DNA of 64,000 nt. Source: Streptococcus salivarius. Its GTDB lineage: Bacteria; Bacillota; Bacilli; Lactobacillales; Streptococcaceae. The DNA is taken from contig NZ_CP018187.1 in assembly GCF_009738225.1 (NCBI RefSeq), forward strand, positions 1,312,501-1,376,500, in the 5' to 3' direction. Under the pieces are notes generated by a model. That model worked only from the letters and a program-made list of their open reading frames with translations. It was not told the origin of the DNA and did no database searches. Position numbers and translations under genes: made by a program. Of this stretch, positions 1-8,951 are shown piece after piece (position 1 is the first letter of the stretch; the number at the start of each line of letters is the position of its first letter).

Positions 1-2123
1 AGAGCCTTACGTTTAACCTTAAGGGCTTCAACTTTGGCTTCACTATCACTTAATTGAGCCTTAATCTGGTTAATTTCAGCAGTCAATGCATCTAGTTCAG
101 GCTTGATAAAGAGACTATTATTTTGTTTGTTGGTACCACCAGCAAAGGCACCACCTGGACGAATCTCAGAGCCATCAAGAGTAACCATACGCACTTGGAA
201 ACGAACCGCTCGAGCCGCCTTATTGGCATTGTCAATGGTATCAAAGATTGCCGTAACCCCAAGGAGGTTTTGGAAAATATTAGATAAGCGGTCCTCATAA
301 GTAACCAAATCGGAAGCCATACCTATAAAACCTGGTGCATTGGCAAGACTTTGAGCAAATTGTCCATTAAGTTCACGTGGCTTAATAGTGGTCAAAGGCA
401 AGAAGGTCGCACGTCCCTGACGATTTCGTTTCAAGTAGTCAATCGAACGCTTAGCAGCCGCTTCGTCCTCAACAATAATGTTTTGCCCGCTAGCTCCCAT
501 AGCAATCTCAAGAGCCGTCTGATAACGCGTGTCAAAGGTTAAGTGTTCACTGACTGCGCCAATAATTCCCTGAATGGATTGGGCATTTTGAAGGACAGCC
601 TTCACCCCTGCATAGAAATTAGAATGATTTTTCTGGATAGATTCTAGACTTTGACGACGTGCATCTTTACTTTTAAGATAATCCATGAGGTCAAACATCT
701 GCTTTTGAGCCTCTTGGTAGTCCTTATCAAGAGCTTGATAAGTCTGAGCCTTTTCTTTGTAGCTAGCTAGGAGGTTTTGAAGACTCTCTTGGGCTGCTTG
801 ATAAGCTTTTTGGGCTTCGCTGGCCACTTCCTGAGCGGAGAGCAAATCAGCTTGAGCTTGTTTATATTCTTCAGCTTGTGCCTCAAGCGCTTGAGTCTGA
901 CTGTCCATGTCGTGGGTGACCTGGGTCAAACTGTTGGAAATCTTGGCTTCCTCCTGCATCAGACCAACATAATCCTCACGTAAACGTTCAATAAGTGTAT
1001 CTGGATCATCAGAAAATTGCTCCAGATCTTTTTGAATGGCAGTCAGCTCCTGAGCAATAGTATCCAATTCAGCATTCAATTCAACTTGGCCTTGGTTAAC
1101 CTTATCAAGCGAAGCTTGTGCTTCTGTTTTCAGACTCTCTAGCTCACTGAGACGAGCTTCTGTTTCTTCTTTTTTCTCTGAACGCTGCTGACTTTCCATG
1201 GTATAAAGATCAATTTGACGCTCAAAGTCACTAATAAGTCGTGTGACATCCACTAAGGTTTGTTGGTCAGAAGAAATTTGTTCTGAAATTTGATGACGTT
1301 TTTGCTTGAGTTCTTGGTTCTCCGTCTCTAAACGATGACGTTCTTCATAGTAGCTGGTTAATTTGTCCTTGACCTCTGCCAAAACTTCTTGCGTTTGGGT
1401 CAAGTCAGATTTGCCAACTTCAATATCATGGACCAAAAGATTAAGCTGTGTCTGTCTACGCTCTTCATCTAATTCCAAGTAACGTTTGGCTGTGACTGCT
1501 TGTTTTTCAAGGGGTTTAACCTGACCATCTAGCTCGTAGATGATATCTTCCAAACGATCAAGATTATCTTGGGTTTGATTAAGCTTGCTTTCCGTTTCTT
1601 TCTTACGTGTTTTATATTTGAGAACACCTGCGGCTTCTTCGAAAATAGCACGGCGCTCTTCAGGCTTGGCATTAAAAATAGCCTCAACACGACCTTGAGA
1701 AATAATGGAAAAAGAATCACGGCCGAGACCTGTATCCATGAAGAGGTCATGAATATCACGTAGACGAACCTTACGACCATCAATCAAGTAATCATTGTCA
1801 CCGTTTCGATAAATATGTCGCTCCACACGAATTGTTTCACCAGCACCCGCGATAAAGCCATCACTGTTATCAAGTGTGACCGCTACTTCCGCATAGTTGA
1901 GAGCCTTACGAACCTCTGTTCCTGCAAAAATAACGTCAGGCATCTTGCCCCCACGCAAGCTCTTGGCAGATGATTCACCCAGTGCCCAGCGCAGACTCTC
2001 TGTAATATTTGATTTTCCCGATCCATTTGGACCTACAACGGCTGTTACTCCCTTGTCAAAGATGACTTGCGTCTTATCCGCAAAGGATTTAAAGCCCTGC
2101 ATTTCAATCGATTTCAAATACAT
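1..2123 (-). CDS. smc: Chromosome segregation ATPase SMC, N-terminal 707 residues (cut by window edge)
   Basis: SMC is the core ATPase of the bacterial condensin complex with ScpA and ScpB and organises the nucleoid. Reading leftward from ATG at 2123 gives MYLKSIEMQGFKSFADKT, then a Walker A motif GPNGSGKSN near residue 32. A long Gln/Glu/Lys-rich coiled coil follows. Near residues 500-660 comes the globular hinge (GVKAVLQ, GASGQNIIVED, ATFLPL, RPGGAFAGG). The frame is still open at base 1, so the second coiled coil and the C-terminal ATPase half (full length usually about 1180 residues) lie outside. The start is 2 nt after the rnc stop, so both genes share one transcript, the usual streptococcal order. 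Confidence 0.97.
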   Translation of the reverse strand, partial: MYLKSIEMQGFKSFADKTQVIFDKGVTAVVGPNGSGKSNITESLRWALGESSAKSLRGGKMPDVIFAGTEVRKALNYAEVAVTLDNSDGFIAGAGETIRVERHIYRNGDNDYLIDGRKVRLRDIHDLFMDTGLGRDSFSIISQGRVEAIFNAKPEERRAIFEEAAGVLKYKTRKKETESKLNQTQDNLDRLEDIIYELDGQVKPLEKQAVTAKRYLELDEERRQTQLNLLVHDIEVGKSDLTQTQEVLAEVKDKLTSYYEERHRLETENQELKQKRHQISEQISSDQQTLVDVTRLISDFERQIDLYTMESQQRSEKKEETEARLSELESLKTEAQASLDKVNQGQVELNAELDTIAQELTAIQKDLEQFSDDPDTLIERLREDYVGLMQEEAKISNSLTQVTHDMDSQTQALEAQAEEYKQAQADLLSAQEVASEAQKAYQAAQESLQNLLASYKEKAQTYQALDKDYQEAQKQMFDLMDYLKSKDARRQSLESIQKNHSNFYAGVKAVLQNAQSIQGIIGAVSEHLTFDTRYQTALEIAMGASGQNIIVEDEAAAKRSIDYLKRNRQGRATFLPLTTIKPRELNGQFAQSLANAPGFIGMASDLVTYEDRLSNIFQNLLGVTAIFDTIDNANKAARAVRFQVRMVTLDGSEIRPGGAFAGGTNKQNNSLFIKPELDALTAEINQIKAQLSDSEAKVEALKVKRKA

Positions 2124-2125
2124 GC

Positions 2126-2815
2126 TTAATTTCCTAGTTGTTCAAGGGCAGCCTTTGCCGCTGCCTGTTCAGCTAATTTCTTAGATTTTCCAAGACCTGT
2201 GCTGAGTTCCTTACCATCAACAGCTACCTGCATAGTAAATTCTTTGGCATGAGCTGGTCCAGACTCGTCGATAACAGTATAAGTAATATCAACCGTACCA
2301 TTGACCTGAAGACGCTCTTGCAAGGCTGTCTTATAGTCCGTGACGCGGTCAAAGTTCCCCTTTTCAACCTGAGGAATCATGACCTGATTCAAGAATTTCT
2401 CAACAGCAGGCAAGCCTTGATCCAGATAAAGGGCACCGAGGAAGGCCTCCCAGAGGTCACCTAGGATAGTGGCACGTTCACGTCCACCGGATTTTTCTTC
2501 TCCTTTACCAAGACGAATATACTGCTCGAATCCGCAAGCCTTTGTAAAACCTGCCAAACTTTCTTCACGAACGATAGTACTACGCATCTTAGACATTTCC
2601 CCCTCTGGCTTGTTAGGGTAGCGATTGTAAAGATAAACGGAAATGACTAATTGCAGAGCCGCGTCTCCTAAAAATTCCAAACGTTCATTATGTGAAATGT
2701 TTAGGAGGCGGTGCTCATTGGCATATGAGGTATGGGTAAATGCTGTTTCTAAGAGGTCTTTTTGGCTAAAAACAATACCAAAATCCTGTTCAAGTTTTTG
2801 TTCAAGTTGATTCAT
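2126..2815 (-). CDS. rnc: Ribonuclease III
   Basis: Double-strand-specific endoribonuclease that processes rRNA precursors and structured mRNAs. The 229-residue protein has the catalytic signature [10 protein letters not shown] at residues 43-52 and a C-terminal double-stranded RNA binding domain (about 155-225, with the helix [16 protein letters not shown]). I chose the ATG at 2815 because GGAAG lies 5 nt upstream; a longer frame beginning upstream at 2839 has no ribosome binding site. It is followed directly by smc. Length is normal for the family. Confidence 0.97.
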   Translation of the reverse strand: MNQLEQKLEQDFGIVFSQKDLLETAFTHTSYANEHRLLNISHNERLEFLGDAALQLVISVYLYNRYPNKPEGEMSKMRSTIVREESLAGFTKACGFEQYIRLGKGEEKSGGRERATILGDLWEAFLGALYLDQGLPAVEKFLNQVMIPQVEKGNFDRVTDYKTALQERLQVNGTVDITYTVIDESGPAHAKEFTMQVAVDGKELSTGLGKSKKLAEQAAAKAALEQLGN

Positions 2816-2849
2816 GAAACTTCCTTTCTTTTTAAGCACACTAATTATA

Positions 2850-2858
2850 ATTATATCA
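2850..2858 (-). promoter_or_regulatory. Extended -10 promoter for rnc-smc
   Basis: On the minus strand TGATATAAT forms a perfect -10 hexamer with the TGn extension, about 35 nt upstream of the rnc start. No convincing -35 is seen, which is usual for extended -10 promoters. Confidence 0.5.
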
Positions 2859-2935
2859 AAAAAAGCTGATTTTCATGATAGAAAACTGCTTTTAGAACCT
2901 AATCTTCTGATTTTGTGAGATTTAACCTATTCAAC

Positions 2936-2969
2936 TAAAAAAGCTGAGCAATCTGAATCTGCTCAACTT
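2936..2969 (-). terminator. Intrinsic terminator after dapA
   Basis: A 10-bp hairpin with one mismatch (AAGTTGAGCA / TGCTCAGCTT on the minus strand) is followed by a T run. It lies 8 nt past the dapA stop and separates dapA from rnc. Confidence 0.7.
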
Positions 2970-2976
2970 CATTTTC

Positions 2977-3912
2977 TTAATAATCTGGACGAACGACACC
3001 TGTAACTGTCTCACGTGTTGCTTCGACATCTTCTTCAAGGACGACCTTGATGATACGTTTAGCTTCTTCTGAAGTACATGCAACCAATGGCAAACGAAGT
3101 GGTCCAACTTCGAAACCAAGATGGTTGAGAACAGCCTTGACAGGTGCAGGACTTGGTACTGAGAAGAGAGCGTTAACTTTAGGAATAAATTTACGTTGGA
3201 TAGCTGCTGCTGTCTTGAGGTCACTATTTTCAATAGCTTCAAGCATGGCGTGCATCTCATCACCATTTGTATGAGAGGCTACTGAGATAACACCGTTAGC
3301 TCCAAGGTTCATAGCGTGGAAGGCATCCCCATCTTCACCGGTATAAACCAAGAAATCTTCTGGTTTATGTTCGATAAGGTAGGCCATATTAGCAAGGCTG
3401 GTACATTCTTTAACCCCGATAATATTTGGATGTTCAGCCAAACGAAGCATGGTATCAGGAGCCATTTCAACAACCACACGACCAGGGATGTTGTAGATGA
3501 TAATTGGCAAATCAGAAGCATCCGCAATAGCTTTGAAGTGTTGGTACATACCTTCTTGTGATGGCTTGTTGTAGTAAGGCACGATAGCAAGACCAGCTGC
3601 AAAACCACCAAATTTGGCAACTTCTTTGGCAAACTCGATAGAGTCTCGTGTATCGTTGGTACCGACACCAGCAATTAATGGCACACGTCCATTAACGATT
3701 TTCTGAACAGCCGCAAAGAGTTCCAACTCCTCATCGTGAGTAAGTGTTGGACTTTCAGCTGTTGTCCCCGCCAAAAGAAGAGCTTCTGTATGGTGAGCCA
3801 AAAGATGCTCAATCAATTCTGGAAGCGCATCGTAATTGATAGAGCCATCTTCGTGGAAAGGTGTAATAAGGGCTGTGATCAGTTTGACATCTCTTAATTG
3901 ATCAATTGACAT
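2977..3912 (-). CDS. dapA: 4-hydroxy-tetrahydrodipicolinate synthase
   Basis: Condenses pyruvate with aspartate semialdehyde, the first committed step of lysine/diaminopimelate synthesis in the cytosol. The 311-residue product shows the class I aldolase-type signature GTTAES (49-54), the catalytic Tyr140 in IIIYNIPGR, and the Schiff-base Lys168 in GVKECTS. The ATG at 3912 has GGAG 7 nt upstream; the in-frame extension to 3948 has no such site. It lies next to asd, which makes its substrate, but a terminator and 380 nt separate them, so they are probably separate transcripts. Confidence 0.95.
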   Translation of the reverse strand: MSIDQLRDVKLITALITPFHEDGSINYDALPELIEHLLAHHTEALLLAGTTAESPTLTHDEELELFAAVQKIVNGRVPLIAGVGTNDTRDSIEFAKEVAKFGGFAAGLAIVPYYNKPSQEGMYQHFKAIADASDLPIIIYNIPGRVVVEMAPDTMLRLAEHPNIIGVKECTSLANMAYLIEHKPEDFLVYTGEDGDAFHAMNLGANGVISVASHTNGDEMHAMLEAIENSDLKTAAAIQRKFIPKVNALFSVPSPAPVKAVLNHLGFEVGPLRLPLVACTSEEAKRIIKVVLEEDVEATRETVTGVVRPDY

Positions 3913-4037
3913 AATATTCTCCTTCAACCGTTTTCTAATCCTTTCCATTTTACCATAATTTTGACCAGACAGACAGATAAGTTAACAATTTTCTGAAAAC
4001 GGGAGGACTGACTGTTTCAATATGATAGTCAAAACAC

Positions 4038-4062
4038 AAAAAAACAGAGAGAGGTCTCTCTG
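4038..4062 (-). terminator. Intrinsic terminator, minus strand, between asd and dapA
   Basis: Perfect 8-bp hairpin CAGAGAGA/TCTCTCTG with a 2-nt spacer, followed on the minus strand by TTTTTTT. It is placed to end transcripts coming from asd. Confidence 0.75.
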
Positions 4063-4086
4063 CTTTATAGGATTCAGCTTGAATTT

Positions 4087-4290
4087 AGTATTCAAATACA
4101 ATACTAAATCCTTACTGATTCCTGAATCATAACGCAGTGTTTTATTGGAACTAGTCATGTCTGCAACATTCGTACTTCCTAATTAACTGTGCGGGAGGAG
4201 TATAAAAGTCCGGTGGACTTTTATAGCCTGAGCCTTAAATTATAAAAGTGAAGGAGAAATCAAACTCTTCGAGTTACTGATTTCTGTTTT
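4087..4290. repeat. Intergenic segment with three strong inverted repeats
   Basis: About 200 nt between the asd stop and the minus-strand terminator hold no ORF but three hairpins. These are TTTAGTATT/AATACTAAA (about 4085-4108), a perfect 11-bp TATAAAAGTCC/GGACTTTTATA (about 4200-4224), and a long stem AGAAATCA-AACTC / GAGTT-TGATTTCT (about 4254-4286). The layout suggests a small dispersed intergenic repeat or an RNA element. I do not recognise the family. Confidence 0.4.
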
Positions 4291-4295
4291 GTTCC

Positions 4296-5372
4296 CTATT
4301 TCAATTCAAATTTTAATTCTGAAGTTGGGCGAACCAAACCACGTTCGTGAAGTGTTTCTGCGATTTGGACTGAGTTCCAAGCGGCACCTTTAAGGAGGTT
4401 ATCTGAAACAACCCACATGTGGATACCTTTTTCAGCATCCAAATCTTTACGGATACGTCCAACGAATGTATCACGTGAACCTACAGCGTTAACAGCTTGT
4501 GGGTAGACTTGGTTAGCAACATCGTCTTCAAGAACTGCACCAGGGAATTCTGCAATAGCAGCTTTCACTTCGTCAATTGGTGCCACTTCTTTTGTTTCAA
4601 TATAGACTGACTCTGAGTGAGCTGACAAAACTGGAATACGTACACATGTTGCTGATACAGCAATGCTGTCGTCTTCCATGATTTTCTTAGTTTCGTTTGT
4701 CATCTTCATTTCTTCGTAAGTATAGTCATTTTCAGTGAAGACGTCGATTTGAGCCAAGGCGTTGAAGGCGATTGGGAAGTGTTTCTTATCACCACCACAT
4801 GGCAAGATTTCAGCTTTAACATCACGTGGGTTAACGCCGTCATTCAAAACTTCTTTCAACTCACGTTGTGTTTCAAGGATTGCTCCCATACCAGCACCTG
4901 ATACAGCTTGGTAAGTTGACACGATGATACGGTCCAAGCCCCATTTTTGACGAACCGGCTCAAGGGCAACCATCATTTGGATAGTTGAACAGTTAGGACA
5001 AGCGATAATACCGTTGTGAGCATCGAGTGCATGTGCATTGACCTCAGGTACAACCAATGGCACATCTGGATTTTGACGGAAGTAAGATGTGTTATCAACG
5101 ACTACTGCACCGGCTTTAACAGCGTATGGTGCATATTTAGCAGAGGTAGATCCACCAGCTGAGAAAAGTGCAATGTCTACACCTTCAAATGCGTCTTCAG
5201 TCGTTTCTTCGATGGTCACGTCTTGACCTTTAAACTGCAAGACTTTCCCTGCAGAACGTGCAGACGCAAGGTAGCGAATTTTATCGATTGGAAGTGTTGA
5301 TTCTTCCAACATTTTGATCATTTGAGCACCGACGGCACCTGTAGCACCGACAACAGCAACTGTGTATCCCAT
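4296..5372 (-). CDS. asd: Aspartate-semialdehyde dehydrogenase
   Basis: Reduces aspartyl phosphate to aspartate semialdehyde, the branch point for lysine/DAP, threonine and methionine. The 358-residue product has the NADP-binding loop GATGAVG (9-15), the catalytic Cys128 in CPNCST, and the QAVSGAG motif. I chose the ATG at 5372 from the AGAGG site upstream; an extension to 5402 is unsupported. It is preceded by a separately terminated structured RNA (see 5472-5622). Confidence 0.96.
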   Translation of the reverse strand: MGYTVAVVGATGAVGAQMIKMLEESTLPIDKIRYLASARSAGKVLQFKGQDVTIEETTEDAFEGVDIALFSAGGSTSAKYAPYAVKAGAVVVDNTSYFRQNPDVPLVVPEVNAHALDAHNGIIACPNCSTIQMMVALEPVRQKWGLDRIIVSTYQAVSGAGMGAILETQRELKEVLNDGVNPRDVKAEILPCGGDKKHFPIAFNALAQIDVFTENDYTYEEMKMTNETKKIMEDDSIAVSATCVRIPVLSAHSESVYIETKEVAPIDEVKAAIAEFPGAVLEDDVANQVYPQAVNAVGSRDTFVGRIRKDLDAEKGIHMWVVSDNLLKGAAWNSVQIAETLHERGLVRPTSELKFELK

Positions 5373-5471
5373 AGTTAAACCTCTTTCGGAATTTTCTATC
5401 AATTTAGTTTAGTGAATCTATTATACTACGTTTAAGTCCAGTTGAAAAGGGTAAAAAAGCCAAGAATAAAG

Positions 5472-5622
5472 AAAAATCCCCTACCAAACGGCAAGGGATA
5501 AGAGGCATCTTTCGATGAGAGTAGCAGGTTCACACAACTACTCAAGGTCCGCTCCTGCGTTACAATCTAATGTAGACCTCCTCAGCGCAAAAGGCTCAAA
5601 AGAGCCAATCGACTCATCGCAT
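5472..5622 (-). ncRNA. asd-type structured RNA (independently transcribed small RNA upstream of asd)
   Basis: On the minus strand a strong promoter is followed by about 150 nt with clear pairings and then an intrinsic terminator. The pairings are a closing helix CGATGAG/CTCATCG, a hairpin GGCTC-TTTT-GAGCC, AGGTC/GACCT and GAGTAG/CTACTC. The terminator is ATCCCT...GG(T)AGGGGAT plus T run (5472-5499). This fits the 'asd RNA motif' described in streptococci and enterococci: RNAs upstream of asd that end before the gene. The function of that class is not known to me. It is not a lysine riboswitch: I see none of the L-box core. Confidence 0.75.
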
Positions 5623-5628
5623 ACTCCT

Positions 5629-5656
5629 ATTCTAGCATAATAGACCACAGAGTCAA
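5629..5656 (-). promoter_or_regulatory. Promoter of the asd-type RNA
   Basis: -35 TTGACT (5651-5656), a 16-nt spacer, and -10 TAGAAT (5629-5634) with a TG extension. This is one of the strongest promoter matches in the window and sits correctly for an RNA start near 5622. Confidence 0.75.
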
Positions 5657-5692
5657 GTCATGAATACCATGGAAATATCTTAGCCATTGCTC

Positions 5693-6568
5693 TTACTTTC
5701 CATCATCATGACCATCTTTATAACCACGTAGGTATTCTGTTTTTTCTGAAGTTGTTGTGAATTTGCCAAAAAGAGTTGACTCCTTTGAGTATGAATCATA
5801 ATTATCAATGCCTTTGTCGGCATCCGCAAAGCCATCCTGATAGCCCTTGGTATAAGCGTTATTATTCACTTTTGAATGGTATGAATTCCCATAGCGATGA
5901 TAAGAACGTCTGCTCATATACATCCAGAACCAGGGATTACGGATGACATCTTGTCTGTAATAACGGTCACGGGTTTGATAATCGTTATTATTGTCAAAAA
6001 TACTTTTGGACTGTTCATCTGAAAAATCATCATTTTGTTTGGAATACTTTTTGAGTGTCTCATCGTCACTAACTTTTGCACCTGATTGAAAGTTAGAACG
6101 TTCAGAGTCGTTTAGCTCAGGAGATGACATCTTAGGCTTTGTGTATTCTGAATTTGTATCCGATTTTGACTTGCTAGAGCTATTACCAGAAGAGGAAGGG
6201 CTCTGACTGCTACTTGATTTGGTACTAGAGTCAACATATGAATCCGAACTATGCGAGCTACTAGAACCATAAGTTTTACTAGATCCATTGTAACTGTCAT
6301 GATCACTACTTGACTTGTAACTCTTACTAGACCCACTATCAGATTTATACCCTTTTCCTGAATTGCCATCAGAATGATGTCCTTTGCTTGAGCCAAAACC
6401 AGATTTTGATCCACTTCTGCTACCTCTACTTGAAGAACGCGAACCACTACGTCTGCTTCGTAGAGCAATGATGTTTTCAGAAGTTTCTTGAGCTTTAATT
6501 TCTTGTGCTGTTGTCAAAATTAGTCCTGAAACTAAGGTCACCCCTAAGAGAGTCATTGCTTTTTTCAT
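5693..6568 (-). CDS. Secreted Ser/Gly-rich protein of unknown function
   Basis: I do not recognise this 291-residue protein. It begins MKKAMTLLGVTLVSGLILTT, a Lys-rich start plus hydrophobic stretch ending near AQEIKAQ, so a Sec signal peptide is likely. Residues about 35-150 are dominated by Ser, Gly, Lys and Tyr (SGSRSS, KSSSDHD, SSSQS repeats). The C-terminal part is better ordered and carries two GY-x-DG motifs (GYQDGFADA and GYKDGHDDGK). Start chosen at 6568, where GGGGA precedes it. A -10 TATAAT with TG extension lies about 30 nt upstream. It is probably surface-exposed or released; the tail may bind metal or sugar, but that is a guess. Confidence 0.75.
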   Translation of the reverse strand: MKKAMTLLGVTLVSGLILTTAQEIKAQETSENIIALRSRRSGSRSSSRGSRSGSKSGFGSSKGHHSDGNSGKGYKSDSGSSKSYKSSSDHDSYNGSSKTYGSSSSHSSDSYVDSSTKSSSSQSPSSSGNSSSKSKSDTNSEYTKPKMSSPELNDSERSNFQSGAKVSDDETLKKYSKQNDDFSDEQSKSIFDNNNDYQTRDRYYRQDVIRNPWFWMYMSRRSYHRYGNSYHSKVNNNAYTKGYQDGFADADKGIDNYDSYSKESTLFGKFTTTSEKTEYLRGYKDGHDDGK

Positions 6569-6641
6569 TAAAAAATCCCCTTTTTCATCTAATGGTCTTA
6601 TTATACCATAGAACAAAAAACGGGGAAATTTATAAAGAAGA

Positions 6642-8216
6642 TTACATCAAAGGTCCAATCAGAGAAAAGAGATAGCCACCTAGACGATGAGCCATAGGTA
6701 TTTTAGACAAACTTTCCAGAGTGACTTCCTCTGAGAGTGCTTGGGTTTTCTCAAAATCCTCAGCAATTTTGAGCACTTCCAGATTTTTATAGAGATAAAT
6801 CCCATCTTCAAAATTTTGATAGAGACTTCGGTAGTCTGTGTTAATAGTACCTACAACAGCTTGTTTGTCATCAGAAACATAAACTTTAGCATGGACAAAA
6901 CCTGGCGTATAGCGGAAAATACGGACGCCAGCATCCAACAAGACTTTAAAGTAAGTAGTAGCAATGTCAAAGGCATACTGTTTATCAGGAATTCCTGGCA
7001 TAATGATACGAACGTCCACACCTCGTCTGGCTGCAAATGTCATAGCCCTTACGAGTTCATCGTCCAAAATCAGATAAGGGGTCATGATATGGACGTAATC
7101 AGTTGACGTATTTAGCAGATGTAAATAAACATTTTCTGCAACCTTGTGATAGGTCAGCGGCGAATTACCGTATGGGAGAACAAAGCCTTGACTCTCTTTT
7201 TTTTGAGGCTTTTCTTGTAAATAGCGGTCCATATCAGCTGGATTATCAACTCCAGTCACTGACCACATGGTCAAAAAGAGAGCCTTGAGAGTTTGCACAG
7301 CTGAGCCGTCTAATCGAATCGCAGTATCCTTCCAATGACCAAAACGCTCTCGTTTATTGACATACTCATCAGCAATATTAACGCCACCGGTATAACCCAC
7401 TTGACCATCAATTACTGTAATTTTTCGATGGTCTCTGTAATTGTAGTAAGTTGAGAGAATTGGCTTAATTGGTGAGAAGGTCTGAGCTTTAATACCAATC
7501 TTGTGTAACCTCTCGATATAATCGTAGGACAAGGTGGTCATCTCATTCATCCCATCAAACATAACACGGACATCCAGTCCCGCCTTAGCCTTCTCCTCCA
7601 AGATGGTTAATATCTCACCCCACATGATACCTTCATCAATGATGAAATACTCCATGAAGATGTACTGTTCAGCCTTTTTCAAATCCTCTAACAAAGCCGG
7701 AAGCATGTCATCTCCAAGAGGAAAATAGGTAACATTAGTGTTTCTGTAGGTGGAAAACTGAGCCGGACTCTGCTCCAGAAAATAAGCTAAACGCTGTAGT
7801 TGACGATCACCTTGAGATAAATAATCAGCTACTTCTGGATCGGTGCTTAAATAATTAGAAGCTTGCACTGTAGCATCCTCAAGTCGTTTCTTCAACCGTC
7901 TTACACCCAAATCAGCAAGTGAAAAGTAAAGCAAGGCTGTCCCAAAAATTGGGAAAAGAGCAATGATAATCAGCCAGGATAGTTTGGAACGGGAGTCCAT
8001 GGAACGATTGAGTAAATAAAAGAAGGTAAAGACACTCAATAAGTGTTCCCATAAAACAATTGATGGGAAATGCTTTTGGAGGCTGACATAAGAATAGATT
8101 AGGAAGGTAAGTTCAAGACAGAAAAAAAGGAAAATGGGTACCTTGCGATTAAGCAGGATTTTTGCCCATTTAGAAGGTTTCTGAGGCAATAGTCTAGCAC
8201 TTGTTTCTTGGGACAT
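6642..8216 (-). CDS. cls: Cardiolipin synthase (copy 1)
   Basis: Membrane phospholipase-D-family enzyme that joins two phosphatidylglycerols into cardiolipin. The 524-residue product has two N-terminal membrane segments (about 25-75 and 85-100). It carries two HKD motifs, HRKITVID followed by GQVGYTGG, and HAKVYVSD followed by GTIN. Good GGAG ribosome binding site 6 nt before the ATG. A second, clearly homologous cls lies just upstream at 8952, so this is a local duplication. Confidence 0.93.
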   Translation of the reverse strand: MSQETSARLLPQKPSKWAKILLNRKVPIFLFFCLELTFLIYSYVSLQKHFPSIVLWEHLLSVFTFFYLLNRSMDSRSKLSWLIIIALFPIFGTALLYFSLADLGVRRLKKRLEDATVQASNYLSTDPEVADYLSQGDRQLQRLAYFLEQSPAQFSTYRNTNVTYFPLGDDMLPALLEDLKKAEQYIFMEYFIIDEGIMWGEILTILEEKAKAGLDVRVMFDGMNEMTTLSYDYIERLHKIGIKAQTFSPIKPILSTYYNYRDHRKITVIDGQVGYTGGVNIADEYVNKRERFGHWKDTAIRLDGSAVQTLKALFLTMWSVTGVDNPADMDRYLQEKPQKKESQGFVLPYGNSPLTYHKVAENVYLHLLNTSTDYVHIMTPYLILDDELVRAMTFAARRGVDVRIIMPGIPDKQYAFDIATTYFKVLLDAGVRIFRYTPGFVHAKVYVSDDKQAVVGTINTDYRSLYQNFEDGIYLYKNLEVLKIAEDFEKTQALSEEVTLESLSKIPMAHRLGGYLFSLIGPLM

Positions 8217-8288
8217 ATAGGCTCCTTTAGTATAAAGAATTGGCTCACAGTTCAGAGCTCTTTCTACGATTTGTCAAATATTAGTATC

Positions 8289-8317
8289 ATTCTAGCATAG
8301 GCAGATTATATAGTAAA
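8289..8317 (-). promoter_or_regulatory. Promoter for cls copy 1
   Basis: -10 TAGAAT with TG extension (8289-8294), 17-nt spacer and a weak -35 TTTACT (8312-8317) on the minus strand, about 70 nt before the start codon. Confidence 0.45.
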
Positions 8318-8349
8318 TTTGTCAACTTTGACCAGATATTTCTAGCCTT

Positions 8350-8862
8350 CTACCGTATTTTTCTGACAGGTCCATCCAAGCTCTTTTGCATCCAGACAAT
8401 ATCGTGCCATCGATCAAACTTGTAACCCACTTTTGGAAAATGAGCCACTTGGACATAACCGCGTTTTTCATGCATGGCAATGCTAGCCTCATTCGGCACA
8501 GCGATACATGCTAAGAATCGCAGAAAACCTCGTTTTTTCAATTCTTCTTCAAGGGCATCGTAAAGCTGACTTCCCAGACCTCGACCACGCGCATCTTCAT
8601 GCAGATAGATAGACAATTCTGTCGTCCAATCATAGGCTGTGCGAGCATAGTAGGTTGAGGCATAAGCATAGCCGAGAACTTGTCCATCCTCTTCTGCTAC
8701 TAGATAGGGGTATTTTTCAATCGTATTGCTGATGCGTTTTTCAAACTCTTGAACACTGGGAACCTCATATTCAAAAGTAATGGGTGTCTTTTCAACATAG
8801 GGGGCATAGATGGCCTGAATAGCTTGTGCATCAGCCAAGTTGGCTGGACGAATGGTTAACAT
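8350..8862 (-). CDS. GNAT acetyltransferase, phosphinothricin-acetyltransferase-like
   Basis: 170-residue protein beginning MLTIRPANLADAQAI. It has the acetyl-CoA binding segment typical of GNAT proteins (LHEDARGRGLGSQLYDAL) and the IYAPYVEKTPITFEYE opening seen in Pat/Bar-type N-acetyltransferases. The substrate cannot be told from sequence. The start at 8862 gives a 6-nt spacing from GGAG; the ATG codons at 8865 or 8883 are possible but poorer. It sits between two cardiolipin synthase genes with its own surroundings, probably a single-gene transcript. Confidence 0.85.
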   Translation of the reverse strand: MLTIRPANLADAQAIQAIYAPYVEKTPITFEYEVPSVQEFEKRISNTIEKYPYLVAEEDGQVLGYAYASTYYARTAYDWTTELSIYLHEDARGRGLGSQLYDALEEELKKRGFLRFLACIAVPNEASIAMHEKRGYVQVAHFPKVGYKFDRWHDIVWMQKSLDGPVRKIR

Positions 8863-8911
8863 CATTTTCTCCTTCGACTTCATTATCTTTATTATCTTTA
8901 TTTTAAACTAT

Positions 8912-8935
8912 AAAAAAAGAGGGCTCAACCCTCTT
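8912..8935 (-). terminator. Intrinsic terminator after cls copy 2
   Basis: AAGAGGG/CCCTCTT hairpin followed on the minus strand by seven T, just past the stop of the second cls. Confidence 0.8.
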
Positions 8936-8951
8936 CTTACAGAAATTGACA

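Noticed and set aside
1-2123. Many plus-strand and other-frame ORFs inside smc
   Set aside because: They are shadows of the single long minus-strand SMC frame, which has all the family motifs.
5472-5622. Lysine riboswitch upstream of asd
   Set aside because: The position and pathway suggested it, but the L-box core and its five-helix junction are not there; the asd-type RNA fits better.
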